Assembly: GCF_001315015.1 (NCBI RefSeq)
Contig: NZ_CP012915.1
Location: 434,001-498,000 of the forward strand
Source: Azospirillum brasilense
Lineage (GTDB): Bacteria; Pseudomonadota; Alphaproteobacteria; Azospirillales; Azospirillaceae
DNA length: 64,000 bases
Direction of reading: 5' to 3'
Of this stretch, positions 46,675 to 56,875 are shown piece after piece. Numbering within the stretch: position 1 is the first letter of the stretch; every line of letters starts with the position of its first letter. The position numbers and the translations under genes are program-made. The notes beneath the pieces were generated by a model that was given only the letters and a program-made list of their open reading frames with translations, did not search any database and had not been told where the DNA came from.

Positions 46675-47553
46675 ATGACCGACGCCACGCCCGATCCCGC
46701 CCCCATGTCTGGCCCCATGCCCACCGCTTTCGACCCGCAGGCCCTGCCGCCGCTGCGCGAGGTGATCGCCCGCTTCGGGCTGGACGCCCGCAAGGCGCTG
46801 GGGCAGAACTTCCTGCTCGACCTCAACCTGACGGGGCGCATCGCCCGCTCGGCGGGCGACATGACCGGCGTGACGGTCGTGGAGATTGGCCCCGGTCCGG
46901 GCGGGCTGACCCGCGCGCTTCTGGCGACCAAGGCGAAGCAGGTCATCGCCATCGAGCGCGACCACCGCTTCATCGAGGCGTTGCAGGACGTGATCCAGGC
47001 GGCGGACGGGCGGCTGTCCATCGTTGAGGGCGACGCGCTGGAGGTCGATCCCATTCAAATCGCCCCGGCTCCGCGGGCCATCGTGGCGAACCTGCCCTAC
47101 AACGTGGCGACGCCGCTGCTGATCGGCTGGCTGGTGCGGATCGAGGAGTTCGTCAGCCTGACACTGATGTTCCAGAAGGAGGTCGCGGACCGTCTGGTCG
47201 CCAAGCCGGGCAGCAAGGCCTATGGCCGCCTGTCGGTGATCACGCAATGGCGGTCGGACGCGCGGGTGCTGTTCAACCTGCCGGCCAAGGCCTTTACCCC
47301 GCCGCCCAAGGTGGAGTCCACCATCGTCCACCTGACCCCGCGCGCCAACCCGGAGCCGGTGGAGTGGAAGGCGCTGGAGCAGGTGACCGCCGCCGCCTTC
47401 GGCCAGCGCCGCAAGATGCTGCGCCAGAGCCTGAAGAGCTTGGGAAATGCGGAGGCGCTGTTGGCCGCCGCCGGCATCGAGCCGACCGCGCGGGCGGAGG
47501 AGGTGGATGTGGCGGGGTTCGCGGCGCTGGCGCGGGCGTATCGGGGGAGGTAG
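46675..47553 (+). CDS. rsmA: 16S rRNA (adenine1518/1519-N6)-dimethyltransferase
   Basis: A 292-residue SAM-dependent methyltransferase. [10 protein letters not shown] is the KsgA start region, [14 protein letters not shown] is the SAM-binding motif, and [14 protein letters not shown] with NLPY is the catalytic motif for N6-adenine dimethylation in the 3-prime helix of 16S rRNA. The rRNA-binding C-terminal helix bundle ends [10 protein letters not shown]. In alphaproteobacteria it usually follows pdxA; here unrelated genes lie between. A GC-rich repeat follows. Confidence 0.95.
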   Translation: MTDATPDPAPMSGPMPTAFDPQALPPLREVIARFGLDARKALGQNFLLDLNLTGRIARSAGDMTGVTVVEIGPGPGGLTRALLATKAKQVIAIERDHRFIEALQDVIQAADGRLSIVEGDALEVDPIQIAPAPRAIVANLPYNVATPLLIGWLVRIEEFVSLTLMFQKEVADRLVAKPGSKAYGRLSVITQWRSDARVLFNLPAKAFTPPPKVESTIVHLTPRANPEPVEWKALEQVTAAAFGQRRKMLRQSLKSLGNAEALLAAAGIEPTARAEEVDVAGFAALARAYRGR

Positions 47554-47558
47554 GTCCT

Positions 47559-47660
47559 TGCCCCCTCCCTAACCCTCCCCCGCTTCGCAGGGGAGGGGAC
47601 AAATCTCCCTCTCCTGCGAAGCGGGGGAGGGAAGGGGCCCACGCGGAGCGTGGGAAGGGT
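47559..47660. repeat. GC-rich intergenic inverted repeat element
   Basis: CCCTCCCCCGCTTCGCAGGG-type sequence (47573-47597) recurs inverted at 47607-47631 (CCCTCTCCTGCGAAGCGGGGGAGGG), and CCCACGC/GCGTGGG forms another hairpin at 47638-47654. It shares the CCCTCCC/GGGAGGG theme with elements at 11752, 27112 and 61583 but with a different core. It lies between convergent rsmA and gmk and may terminate both. Confidence 0.7.
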
Positions 47661-47677
47661 GGGGGCCGTACGCCGCC

Positions 47678-48325
47678 TTACAGCGCCGCTTGCACGCTCT
47701 CCACAAACGCCGGCATCCCGACCTGCCGCGTCCGGCGCAGCCGCTCGGCGCGCAGGATGGCCTGGACCGCCTGCACGCTCTCGTCCACGTCGTTGTTGAC
47801 GATCACGTAATCATACTCGCCCCAGTGGCTGATCTCGTCCGACGCCTTGGCCATGCGCTGGGCGATCACCTCAGCCGAATCCTGGCCGCGGGAGTGCAGG
47901 CGGCGCTCCAGCTCGGTGCCCGAGGGCGGCAGCACGAAGACACTGACCAGATCGGCGCGGGCGTTGGCCGCCAACTGCTGCATGCCCTGCCAGTCGATGT
48001 CGAACAGCACGTCCCGTCCGGCGCTCAGCGCTGTCTCAACGGTGTGGCGCGGCGTGCCGTAGCAGTTGCCGAACACGCGAGCGTGCTCCAGCAACTCACC
48101 CTGGCCGGCCATGCGGTCGAACTCCGGCATGTCGACGAAGTAGTAATGGACGCCCGGCTGCTCGCCGGGGCGCATCGGCCGGGTGGTGACGGACACCGAC
48201 AGGGTGATGCCGGGGTCGCGGTCCAGCAGGCGGCGCGAAATGGTGGTCTTGCCCGCCCCGGAGGGGGAGGACAGCACGAGCATCAGGCCACGCCGGGCGA
48301 TTTTCGCGTTCATAGTCTTCAGCAT
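47678..48325 (-). CDS. gmk: Guanylate kinase
   Basis: A 215-residue P-loop kinase: LVLSSPSGAGKTTISRRLL (Walker A), then SVSVTTRPMRPGE with the GMP-binding arginines, HYYFVDMPEFD, and DIDWQGMQQL. It phosphorylates GMP to GDP. ATG 48325 shares a base with the yicC stop codon (TGATG), so the pair is translationally coupled; ATG 48313 would remove four residues. The yicC-gmk order is common in proteobacteria. Confidence 0.95.
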   Translation of the reverse strand: MLKTMNAKIARRGLMLVLSSPSGAGKTTISRRLLDRDPGITLSVSVTTRPMRPGEQPGVHYYFVDMPEFDRMAGQGELLEHARVFGNCYGTPRHTVETALSAGRDVLFDIDWQGMQQLAANARADLVSVFVLPPSGTELERRLHSRGQDSAEVIAQRMAKASDEISHWGEYDYVIVNNDVDESVQAVQAILRAERLRRTRQVGMPAFVESVQAAL

Positions 48326-49191
48326 CACTCGATGTTCTGGACCTGCTCGCGAAGCTGCTCGATGGAGGCTTTCAGCGACAGGCCGATGCGGGTCAGCTCC
48401 ACGTCGGCGGACTTGGAGCACAGGGTGTTGGCTTCGCGGTTGAATTCCTGGCACAGGAAGTCGAAGCGGCGGCCGATGGCGCCCCCCTCCGCCAGCATGT
48501 CGCGGGCGGCCTGGATGTGGGCGCGCAGGCGGTCCATCTCCTCGCGCACGTCGGCCTTGGCGATCAGGATGGCCGCCTCCTGGGCGAGCCGCTCCTCCGG
48601 CAGGGCCGGGGCGGCGTCGAGCAGGGCGGCGACCTGGCTGCGCAGACGCTCCCGCAAGGCCTCGGGCTGGGTGCTGGCGCAGGCGGCGGCGGCGGTGATC
48701 AGCCGCTCGATCTCGTCGAGATGGCCGTTCAGGACGGTGACCAGACGCGCCCCCTCCGACAGGCGGGCGGTGACCAGCGCGCCGATCAGCCGGCCGAGGT
48801 CGGCCTTCAGCGCGGCCTCCACCCGCTCCCGCGCCTCGCCCTCGTCCTCCTCCACCGGCTCGATGATGCCGCGGACGGCGAGCAGCGAATCGAGCCGCGG
48901 CGGGGCGGCCCCGGCGCCTTCGATCTCGCGCGCCAGCTCCAGCACCTGGGCGAGAAGCTCGCGGTTGATGCGGAGCTGCGACACCGACTGGCTGCGGGTG
49001 ACGGTCAGGTTCAGGTTGACGCTGCCGCGGGACAGCCGCTTGGGGATCTCGGCCCGGGCGGCGGCCTCCAGCGTGTCGAAGCCGGCGGGCTGGCGGCAGC
49101 GGATGTCGAGGTTGCGCCCGTTGACGCTCTTCACCTCGAAGGTCCAACTGTAGCCGTCGGCATGCCCGTCCACGCGTGCGAAACCGGTCAT
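48325..49191 (-). CDS. yicC: YicC family protein
   Basis: A 288-residue protein with the family start MTGFARVDG, EVKSVNGRNLDIRCRQPAGF and the end EFNREANTLCSKSADVELTRIGLSLKASIEQLREQVQNIE. YicC proteins are endoribonuclease-like and help degrade small RNAs such as RyhB in E. coli. Coiled-coil-like helices occupy the middle. The ATG at 49191 matches the common start of the family (upstream residues do not look conserved). Coupled to gmk by TGATG. Confidence 0.93.
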   Translation of the reverse strand: MTGFARVDGHADGYSWTFEVKSVNGRNLDIRCRQPAGFDTLEAAARAEIPKRLSRGSVNLNLTVTRSQSVSQLRINRELLAQVLELAREIEGAGAAPPRLDSLLAVRGIIEPVEEDEGEARERVEAALKADLGRLIGALVTARLSEGARLVTVLNGHLDEIERLITAAAACASTQPEALRERLRSQVAALLDAAPALPEERLAQEAAILIAKADVREEMDRLRAHIQAARDMLAEGGAIGRRFDFLCQEFNREANTLCSKSADVELTRIGLSLKASIEQLREQVQNIE

Positions 49192-49326
49192 GCTGGATAC
49201 GGCGGAGCGTTGGGCGGGCAAAGCGGCCTCGACGAGTATTTGTGGGATCGGGAGGCTCACGTTATAGCGTCGGGCGGCCAAGGCAACAAGCGTCAGGGAC
49301 ACGTCAGGGACAAGGGGGAAAGGGGC

Positions 49327-50088
49327 ATGCGCGATCCGCGCTCGATCGTCATCACCGGGGCGTCCAGCGGCATCGGGGAGGAGCTGGCCCGAGCCTACGC
49401 GGCTCCCGGCGTCGCTCTGGCCCTGAGCGGGCGCGACTCCGCAAGGCTGGAGGCGGTGGCGGAGCGCTGCCGCGCCGCCGGGGCGGCGGTGGAAACGGCA
49501 CTGGTCGACGCGGCCGACCGCGCGGCGATGGCAGAGTGGCTGAGCGCGCTGGACGTCCGCGCGCCGGTCGATCTGGTCATCGCCAACGCCGGAATCTCCG
49601 CCGGCACCGGGGGCGGCGTGGAGAGCGCCGAGCAGGCGCGGCGCATCTTCCAGGTGAATGTGGACGGCGTGCTGAACAGCGTCCACCCGCTGCTGCCCGG
49701 CATGCAGGCGCGGCGGCGCGGGCAGATCGCCCTGATGGCTTCGCTGGCCGGCTTCCGCGGCATGCCCGGCGCGCCCGCCTATTGCGCCAGCAAGGCGGCG
49801 GTGCGGGTCTACGGCGAGTCGCTGCGCGGCGATCTGGCGGGGCAGGGGATCGGCGTGACGGTGATCTGTCCAGGCTTCGTGAAAAGCCGGATGACCGCGG
49901 TGAACCGCTTCCCCATGCCCTTCCTGATGGAGACGGACCGCGCCGCCCAGGTCATCAAGAGCGGGCTTGCCCGCAACAAGGCGCGCATCGCCTTTCCTTG
50001 GCCGATGGCCGCCACCGTGTGGCTGCTGGCGGCTCTGCCGGTGGGATTGACGGATGTCCTGCTGCGGCAGGCGCCCCGTAAAGGGTGA
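49327..50088 (+). CDS. SDR family oxidoreductase
   Basis: A 253-residue classical SDR: GASSGIG cofactor loop (11-17), NAG motif in IANAGISAG, catalytic Ser in SLAGF region and Tyr/Lys in PAYCASKAAV. A C-terminal hydrophobic segment (MAATVWLLAALPVGL) suggests membrane association, as in the 17-beta-HSD/DHRS7-like group. It is divergent from yicC. Substrate unknown; lipid or ketone reduction is typical for this subgroup. Confidence 0.88.
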   Translation: MRDPRSIVITGASSGIGEELARAYAAPGVALALSGRDSARLEAVAERCRAAGAAVETALVDAADRAAMAEWLSALDVRAPVDLVIANAGISAGTGGGVESAEQARRIFQVNVDGVLNSVHPLLPGMQARRRGQIALMASLAGFRGMPGAPAYCASKAAVRVYGESLRGDLAGQGIGVTVICPGFVKSRMTAVNRFPMPFLMETDRAAQVIKSGLARNKARIAFPWPMAATVWLLAALPVGLTDVLLRQAPRKG

Positions 50089-50109
50089 TGGGCAAGGAGT
50101 GACGGGGGA

Positions 50110-50724
50110 TTAAGGCTTGGCCTTCCAATAGCCCCAGACGGAGGCGGGCGGGACGTTCAGCGGGGTGAAGCCCAGCCGCTTGCCCTTGACGCCCAGAGCG
50201 CGCTGGTTCAGCGGCGACACGAGGCCGTAGGTGTAGAGAACGAAGCGCCCACCCTCGGGCAGGATGCGGAAGCAGGCCTCGACGACCTCCTTCTGGGCGC
50301 GCATCGGCAGGTTCAGCATGGGGATGCCGATGACCACCGTGCCGACCTTGCCGACCAGCTCCGGACCGAGGATGTCGGCGGCCTTCCGGCAGTCGTCATG
50401 GACGACGTTGACGTCCGGATAATGGCCGCGCAGGAAGCGCGACAGGTGGTCGTCGATCTCGAAGGTGAAGATGCGGTTGCCCGGAATGCCGCGCTGAAGC
50501 AGGGCCTTGGTGATGGCGCCGGTGCCGCCGCCGAACTCCACGACGACCTGATCCGGCCCGCACAGCACCTGCTCCCCGATCAGCCGGCAAAGCGCGCCCG
50601 AGGATGGTGTAACGGAACCCATGGAAAGGGGATTTGCCAACCAACGCTGGAAGAAAAGCCACGCGGCCGGCGGCGTCTTGCCGCTTTTCTGCTTCTCCGC
50701 GACGGTGATTTCCGTTGGTGTCAT
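50110..50724 (-). CDS. SAM-dependent methyltransferase, phospholipid N-methyltransferase-like
   Basis: A 204-residue class I methyltransferase. The SAM-binding motif VVEFGGGTGAITKALL and the preceding WLANPLSMGSVTPSSGALCR are the hallmarks of the PmtA family, which makes phosphatidylcholine from phosphatidylethanolamine in Rhizobiales and Rhodospirillales; this wording is also near the rRNA adenine-N6 dimethylase fold. The ATG at 50724 gives MTPTEITVAEKQKSG. Membrane-associated. A role in PC synthesis is the best guess. Confidence 0.72.
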   Translation of the reverse strand: MTPTEITVAEKQKSGKTPPAAWLFFQRWLANPLSMGSVTPSSGALCRLIGEQVLCGPDQVVVEFGGGTGAITKALLQRGIPGNRIFTFEIDDHLSRFLRGHYPDVNVVHDDCRKAADILGPELVGKVGTVVIGIPMLNLPMRAQKEVVEACFRILPEGGRFVLYTYGLVSPLNQRALGVKGKRLGFTPLNVPPASVWGYWKAKP

Positions 50725-50867
50725 GATCGGCCTTTCGCCGTTGGCTGTTGAGCGTTTTACCCCGGGGCTAAACAAGCTGGAGCCTCAGGGGGTCCCGAAC
50801 CTAACAATCCCAGAGCGCACTTATGTCGCATCCCGGGTTCCCCCGCAACCGGCCGAAGCGGCGGGAG

Positions 50868-51569
50868 CTATGCCATAAACGCGGGATATGACGTGGCGGC
50901 CAGCAGGGTCTGGCCGGCGTAGGACAGGCTGCTGGCGACCAGCGCGAAGAAGACCAGGGCGGCCACGGTGAGGGCGAGGCTGACCGCGACGGCGGCCCCG
51001 TCGCGCTCGATCAGGCCAAGGGACAGCAGGACCAGGGCGAAGCCGGGCAGCCAGCCGGTCAGCGGCAGGGGCACCACGCAGGTCAGCGACAGAAGCAGCA
51101 CCAGCACGCCGAACCAGCGCTCCCCGTCGATGCTGGCGAAGCGGCTGTGGCGCGGCTTCAGCATCTTCTCGATGGCGGTCAGGCGCGGCATCGCCTTGTC
51201 GATCATGCGGGCGGCGAGGGAGCGGCTGACCGAGCGGCGCAGAATCCAGCCGGGCAGGGCGGCGCCGCGCTTGCCGAAGGCCATCTGGGCGGAAAAGAGC
51301 AGGATCGGCAGGTCGAACAGGCAGGACACGCCCAGCGGCACCGGCGCGATGGTGGGCAGCGACAGGGCCAGCAGGATGGTGCCCAGCGAGCGGTCGCCCA
51401 GCGCCTGGATCAGGTCGCCCAGCGACACCCGTCCGTCCGGCAGGTTGGCGCGGAAGGCGGCCAGGACGTCGGAGGTCCGCTCCTCCCCATGGTCCTGCCG
51501 CCCACGGCGGGCGACGGTCGCGGGGAGCGAGGCGCCTCCGGTGAAGGCCACGTTGCGCGGCACGCTCAT
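50868..51569 (-). CDS. ExoD family membrane protein
   Basis: A 233-residue inner-membrane protein. SLPTIAPVPLGVSCLFDLPILLFSAQMAFGKR and LTCVVPLPLTGWLPGF are diagnostic of ExoD, named for exopolysaccharide defects in Sinorhizobium; the family fits a general envelope/solute role. About five hydrophobic segments. It overlaps the ABC-F gene stop by four bases, so both are co-transcribed. Confidence 0.88.
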   Translation of the reverse strand: MSVPRNVAFTGGASLPATVARRGRQDHGEERTSDVLAAFRANLPDGRVSLGDLIQALGDRSLGTILLALSLPTIAPVPLGVSCLFDLPILLFSAQMAFGKRGAALPGWILRRSVSRSLAARMIDKAMPRLTAIEKMLKPRHSRFASIDGERWFGVLVLLLSLTCVVPLPLTGWLPGFALVLLSLGLIERDGAAVAVSLALTVAALVFFALVASSLSYAGQTLLAATSYPAFMA

Positions 51570-53461
51570 ACGCCGGCCTCCGCCGCCGCCGATTCATAGG
51601 CTTCGAGATGCTCAAGCCATGCCTCCTCGGCGGCGGACAGCTTCTTGTCCACCACGCCGAGGTCGATCTGGAGCTTCTGCAGCTTGTCGCTGGGACCGCT
51701 GTAGAGGGCGGGATCGGCCAGCTTCGCCTCGATCTTGCGCTTCTCCTCGGTCAGCTTGTTGACCTGCGACTCCGCGTCGGTGGCCTTCTTCTTCAGCGGG
51801 GCGAGCGTGGCGCGGGCCTCCGCCGCGGCGCGGCGCTGGTCCTTGCGGCTGGCCCCGGCATCCGCCGTCTCGCCGCCCTTGGCGGCGGCGCGCTCGGCCC
51901 GCGCGCGGTCGAGCAGGAAGCGCCGGTAGTCGTCGAGGTCGCCGTCGTAGGGCTGCACCGTGCCGTCGGCCACCAGCAGCAGCCGGTCGGCGGTCAGCTC
52001 GATCAGGTGCGGGTCGTGGCTGATGAGGATGACGGCGCCCTCGAACCCGTTGATCGCCTCGATCAGCGCCTCGCGGCTGTCCACATCGAGGTGGTTGGTC
52101 GGCTCGTCCAGCATCAGGATGTGCGGCGTCTCGCGGCTCATCAGCGCCAGCAGCAGCCGGGCCTTCTCGCCGCCGGACAGGTCGGAGATGCGGGTTTCCG
52201 CCTTGCTCTGCTGGAAGCCGAAGCGGCCGAGATGGGCGCGCACCTTCTCCTCCGGCGCCAGCGGCATGATGCGCTGGGTCTGCTGGATGGGGGTCAGCGA
52301 CAGGTCCAGCTCGTCCTGCTGATGCTGGGCGAAATAGCCGACGCGCAGCTTGGTCGGGCGCTTCACCTCGCCGGCCATCGCCTCCAGCCGCCCGGCCAGC
52401 AGCTTCACCAGCGTGGACTTGCCGTTGCCGTTGGCGCCGAGCAGGGCGATGCGGTCGTCCATGTCGATGCGCAGGTTGACGCGGCGCAGGATGGCGCGGT
52501 CGCCGTAGCCGATGGTCACCCCGTCCAGCGCGATCAGCGGCGGGGCCATCTCGTCCGGCTGGGGGAAGTTGAAGACGACCTCGGCGTCGTCCTCCATCAG
52601 CGTGATGGTCTCCAGCTTCTCCAGGGCCTTCAGGCGGCTCTGCGCCTGCCGGGCCTTGGTCGCCTTGTAGCGGAAGCGTTCGACGAAGGCCATCATGTGC
52701 TTGCGCTTGGCCTCCTGCTTGGTCGCCATGGCCTGCAGCCGCTCCATGTTGGCGCGGCGCTGCTTGAGGAACTGGTCGTAGTTGCCGGCGTAGGTCACCA
52801 GCCGGCCCTGGTCCACATGGATGGTCGTCGTGGGGACCGAGTTCAAGAGGTCGCGGTCGTGGCTGACCAGCAGGATCGTGTGGGGGTAGTTCTTGAGGTA
52901 CCCCTCAAGCCAGATGGTCGCCTCCAGATCGAGGTGGTTGGTCGGCTCGTCGAGGAGCAGCAGGTCGGGCCGGGCGAACAGCACGCCGGCCAGCGCCACG
53001 CGCATCCGCCAACCGCCCGAGAAGTCGGAGCAGGGCCGAGACTGCGCGTCGGCGTCGAAGCCCAGTCCGGACAGCACCTGGGCGGCGCGCGACGGCGCCG
53101 AATGCGCCTCGATGTCGGCCAGCCGGGCGTGGATCTCGCCGATGCGCATGGGGTCGGTGGCCGTCTCGGCCTCGGCCAGCAGGGCGGTGCGCTCCGTGTC
53201 GGCGGCCAGGACGGCGTCGATCAGGGTGGTGGCGCCGCTCGGGGCCTCCTGCGCCACCATGCCGATCTTCGTGCCGGTGGGCACGCCGATGGCTCCGGCG
53301 TCCGTCTGGAGCTGGCCGGCGATGAGCTTGAGGAGGGTGGATTTTCCGGTGCCGTTGCGGCCGACCAGCGCCACGCGGTGGCCCTTCGACACGACCGCGG
53401 TGGCGCGGTCGAACAGCACACGTCCGCCGTAGCGGAACGTCAGGTCGTTGATGTGCAGCAT
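51566..53461 (-). CDS. ABC-F family ATPase (YheS/Uup-like)
   Basis: A 631-residue protein with two ABC domains: Walker A GRNGTGKSTLLKL (first) and GANGNGKSTLVKL (second), signatures DFSGGWRMRVALAGVLF and DLSGGEKARLLLALMS, Walker B LLLLDEPTNHLDLEA and LMLDEPTNHLDVDS. No membrane segments. A linker between domains and a C-terminal coiled coil (ARATLAPLKKKATDAESQVN, KLTEEKRKIEAKLAD) place it in the ABC-F group that acts on ribosomes to relieve stalls or rescue translation. Exact subclass (Uup, YheS) is uncertain. Confidence 0.92.
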   Translation of the reverse strand: MLHINDLTFRYGGRVLFDRATAVVSKGHRVALVGRNGTGKSTLLKLIAGQLQTDAGAIGVPTGTKIGMVAQEAPSGATTLIDAVLAADTERTALLAEAETATDPMRIGEIHARLADIEAHSAPSRAAQVLSGLGFDADAQSRPCSDFSGGWRMRVALAGVLFARPDLLLLDEPTNHLDLEATIWLEGYLKNYPHTILLVSHDRDLLNSVPTTTIHVDQGRLVTYAGNYDQFLKQRRANMERLQAMATKQEAKRKHMMAFVERFRYKATKARQAQSRLKALEKLETITLMEDDAEVVFNFPQPDEMAPPLIALDGVTIGYGDRAILRRVNLRIDMDDRIALLGANGNGKSTLVKLLAGRLEAMAGEVKRPTKLRVGYFAQHQQDELDLSLTPIQQTQRIMPLAPEEKVRAHLGRFGFQQSKAETRISDLSGGEKARLLLALMSRETPHILMLDEPTNHLDVDSREALIEAINGFEGAVILISHDPHLIELTADRLLLVADGTVQPYDGDLDDYRRFLLDRARAERAAAKGGETADAGASRKDQRRAAAEARATLAPLKKKATDAESQVNKLTEEKRKIEAKLADPALYSGPSDKLQKLQIDLGVVDKKLSAAEEAWLEHLEAYESAAAEAGV

Positions 53462-53663
53462 ATCGGCGCCGGTTTACCACGGGGAAACCGCAATTTGAAG
53501 CGGGACCCGCGGGGCAACCCTTCATGGCAGCCGCGCGAAGGCGGGCGAAGCGGCCTCACGAAGCGGTTGCCGTGGCCGAAAAGCGGCTATATAACCCCGC
53601 GCAATCGGCGCCCCGGCCAAACCAGCGGCGCCCATAACGCATTTCCAGCAGGAGCCCACCGCC

Positions 53664-54086
53664 ATGGCCGTCGAACGCACCCTCTCGATCATCAAGCCCG
53701 ATGCCACCCGCCGCAACCTGACCGGCAAGATCAACGCCAAGTTCGAGGACGGCGGCCTGCGCATCGTCGCGCAGAAGCGCGTCCAGCTGTCCAAGGCCCA
53801 GGCCGAGCAGTTCTACGGCGTGCATCGCGAGCGTCCGTTCTTCAACGACCTCGTCTCCTTCATGATCTCCGGCCCGGTCGTGCTCCAGGTTCTGGAAGGC
53901 GAGAACGCCATCGCCCGCAACCGCGAGATCATGGGCGCCACCAACCCGGCCAACGCCGCCGAGGGCACCATCCGCAAGGAGTTCGCCGAGTCGATCGAGG
54001 CCAACTCGGTGCACGGTTCCGACGCTCCGGAGACCGCCGCGCAGGAGATCGCCTTCTTCTTCGCCGGCATCGAGCTGGTGGGCTGA
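53664..54086 (+). CDS. ndk: Nucleoside diphosphate kinase
   Basis: A 140-residue enzyme: [16 protein letters not shown] at the N-terminus, [14 protein letters not shown] and the active-site His in [16 protein letters not shown]. It equalises nucleoside triphosphate pools by ping-pong transfer through that His. ATG with AGGAG nine bases upstream. Length and motifs are normal. A strong terminator follows. Confidence 0.97.
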   Translation: MAVERTLSIIKPDATRRNLTGKINAKFEDGGLRIVAQKRVQLSKAQAEQFYGVHRERPFFNDLVSFMISGPVVLQVLEGENAIARNREIMGATNPANAAEGTIRKEFAESIEANSVHGSDAPETAAQEIAFFFAGIELVG

Positions 54087-54119
54087 TCGCGGGTCTTCCG
54101 CTTCGCAGCCTTGCGCGAA

Positions 54120-54147
54120 GGGCCGTCCCGATCGGGGCGGCCCTTTT
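54120..54147 (+). terminator. Intrinsic terminator of ndk
   Basis: GGGCCGTCCC and GGGGCGGCCC form a ten-pair stem (one G-U) around GATC, followed directly by TTTTC. This is a textbook rho-independent terminator 34 bases after the ndk stop. Confidence 0.85.
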
Positions 54148-54258
54148 CGATTCCAGAGCTTCTGCCCGCAACTTGTCGCCCGCGCCGGGTCACGGCGTCG
54201 TGGACAGGCGTGGCGAAGTCGAGTATTCGGGGATTCTACCGCTAGGAGTACCCCCGCC

Positions 54259-54738
54259 ATGGAAAATCCGGACGTCAAGCCGATCGTCGCGGCCCTGCTG
54301 GAACCGCTGCCGCCCCTCGTGAAGGGCAGGAACGACCTGAGCGATCCGGGCGTGGTGGAACTGCTGGTGCGCGGCTACGTCGACCAGTGCCTGGCGGCCT
54401 TCCAGGAGGTGCTGCGCGGCGACGTCGAGCAGGACGCGGCCATCGACGCGATCAACGCGCAGGCCACCGCCCTGAACGCCGTGTTCCTGGGGACCAGCGG
54501 CTTCGACACGGTGGTTGTCCACCCCTGGAATTCAGCCGACCAGCTCGGCCAGTTCCTTCAGGACACGGTGGGGCTGGATTTCCCGGCGGAGGATTGCGTG
54601 CGCGCCGCGCTGATCCACCTCGCGACCCACGTCATGCAGGCCATCCAGGGCGGCACCGAGACGTGGGAGCAGCAGGTGGACGCGCTGGTCGGCGAAATGC
54701 GCGACCTGTTGCTCGGCCGTCTGCCGGACGGGGCGTAA
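54259..54738 (+). CDS. Protein of unknown function
   Basis: A 159-residue acidic cytosolic protein (NPDVKPIVAALLEPLPPLV..., ending LLLGRLPDGA) without membrane segments or a recognised motif. Helical pattern and several Asp/Glu clusters suggest a single alpha-helical domain. The ATG has GGAG nine bases upstream (GCTAGGAGTACCCCCGCC). It lies between ndk and a convergent small oxidase subunit gene. No family recognised. Confidence 0.6.
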   Translation: MENPDVKPIVAALLEPLPPLVKGRNDLSDPGVVELLVRGYVDQCLAAFQEVLRGDVEQDAAIDAINAQATALNAVFLGTSGFDTVVVHPWNSADQLGQFLQDTVGLDFPAEDCVRAALIHLATHVMQAIQGGTETWEQQVDALVGEMRDLLLGRLPDGA

Positions 54739-54779
54739 GCGCCCCGCACAGCGAACTGGCCGAAGGCTGGAAACAGCCG

Positions 54780-54929
54780 TCAGGCCAGGAAAATCGCCAT
54801 GAAGACCAGCACGGCGATCACGCCTGCGGTCGCCAGCGTCATAAAGCGGGTGAAGGCGTGCCAGCCCGCCTCGTGACGGCGGACGACATCCTCGCTGACC
54901 GGATTGTGGCCGTGTTCCGTAACCGCCAT
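54780..54929 (-). CDS. aa3-type cytochrome c oxidase subunit IV (small)
   Basis: A 49-residue single-helix protein, missed by a length cut-off. SEDVVRRHEAGWHAFTRFM followed by a transmembrane helix (TLATAGVIAVLVFMAIFLA) is the signature of the bacterial aa3-type oxidase subunit IV (COX4_pro_2), in which the HExxWHxFxR segment is highly conserved. GGAGG lies nine bases before the ATG. Such proteins stabilise the oxidase; here the gene is away from ctaC/D/E genes. Confidence 0.85.
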   Translation of the reverse strand: MAVTEHGHNPVSEDVVRRHEAGWHAFTRFMTLATAGVIAVLVFMAIFLA

Positions 54930-55028
54930 CGCCCTCTGCCTCCCCTGTTATGGTTCCGGCGGAGAATGTGGGGAGTGCGGACGGTTGCGGCAAGGGTCCC
55001 GCTTGGCCGATGGGCGCCTTTGGGGCGC

Positions 55029-55684
55029 TCAGGCCGGCGGGTTGATGAGCGTCGGCAGGTCCGCCGCCGGGCCCGACAGGGTCACCCGGCCATCCTCGAC
55101 ACGGGCGCGGCCCTCGGCGATCAGGCGCAGCGCCTGGGGGTAGAGCCGGTGTTCGGCCTCCAGCACGCGGGCGGACAGCCGGTCGGCGTCGTCGCCGGGC
55201 AGCACCGGGACCGCGGCCTGGGCGATGATCGGCCCCTCGTCCATCTCCGTGCGCACGTAATGGACGGTGCAGCCATGGAAGCGCACCCCGGCGTCCAGCG
55301 CCCGCTGGTGCGTGTCCAGCCCCTTGAAGGAGGGCAGGAGCGACGGGTGGATGTTGATCATCCGGTCGTGCCAGCGCTCGACGAACCAGGGCGACAGCAG
55401 CCGCATGAAGCCCGCCAGACAGACCAGCTCGACCCCCGCCTCGCGCAGGCGCGCGTCCATGGCCTCTTCGAAGGCGCGCTTGTCGCCGGGGAAGTCGCGA
55501 TGGCTGACCACGGCGACCGGGACCCCGGCGGCGGCGGCGCGCTCCAACCCGTAGGCGTCGGCCTTGTTGGAGAGCACCAGCGCGATGTCCGCCGGAAAGT
55601 CCGGGGCGGTGCAGGCGTCGATCAACGCCTGCAGATTGCTGCCGCGCCCGGAAATCAGGACTCCAACCTTCAGAGCGGTGGGCG

Positions 55685-55697
<13 letters not shown>
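55029..55697 (-). CDS. purN: Phosphoribosylglycinamide formyltransferase
   Basis: A 222-residue GART enzyme of purine synthesis. [17 protein letters not shown] at the N-terminus, the catalytic Asn/His in [13 protein letters not shown] and Asp in MDEGPIIAQ are all visible. It uses 10-formyl-tetrahydrofolate to formylate GAR. The ATG at 55697 lies 13 bases inside the end of purM, so the genes are overlapping and coupled. Confidence 0.94.
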
Positions 55698-56719
<1,022 letters not shown>

Positions 56720-56875
56720 GCCGGCCTGCTTGTAGGCGTCGGACGTGTTATTAGACTGGGTGCTGATGGTATCCTCGCTTGGGCTGAGCTATATACCTGG
56801 GCCACCTGAACCGGGTCAATTTGGGCCGGGTCAATAGGGAACGGGCCGAACATACTCGAATCGGAAGGCTTTGCA

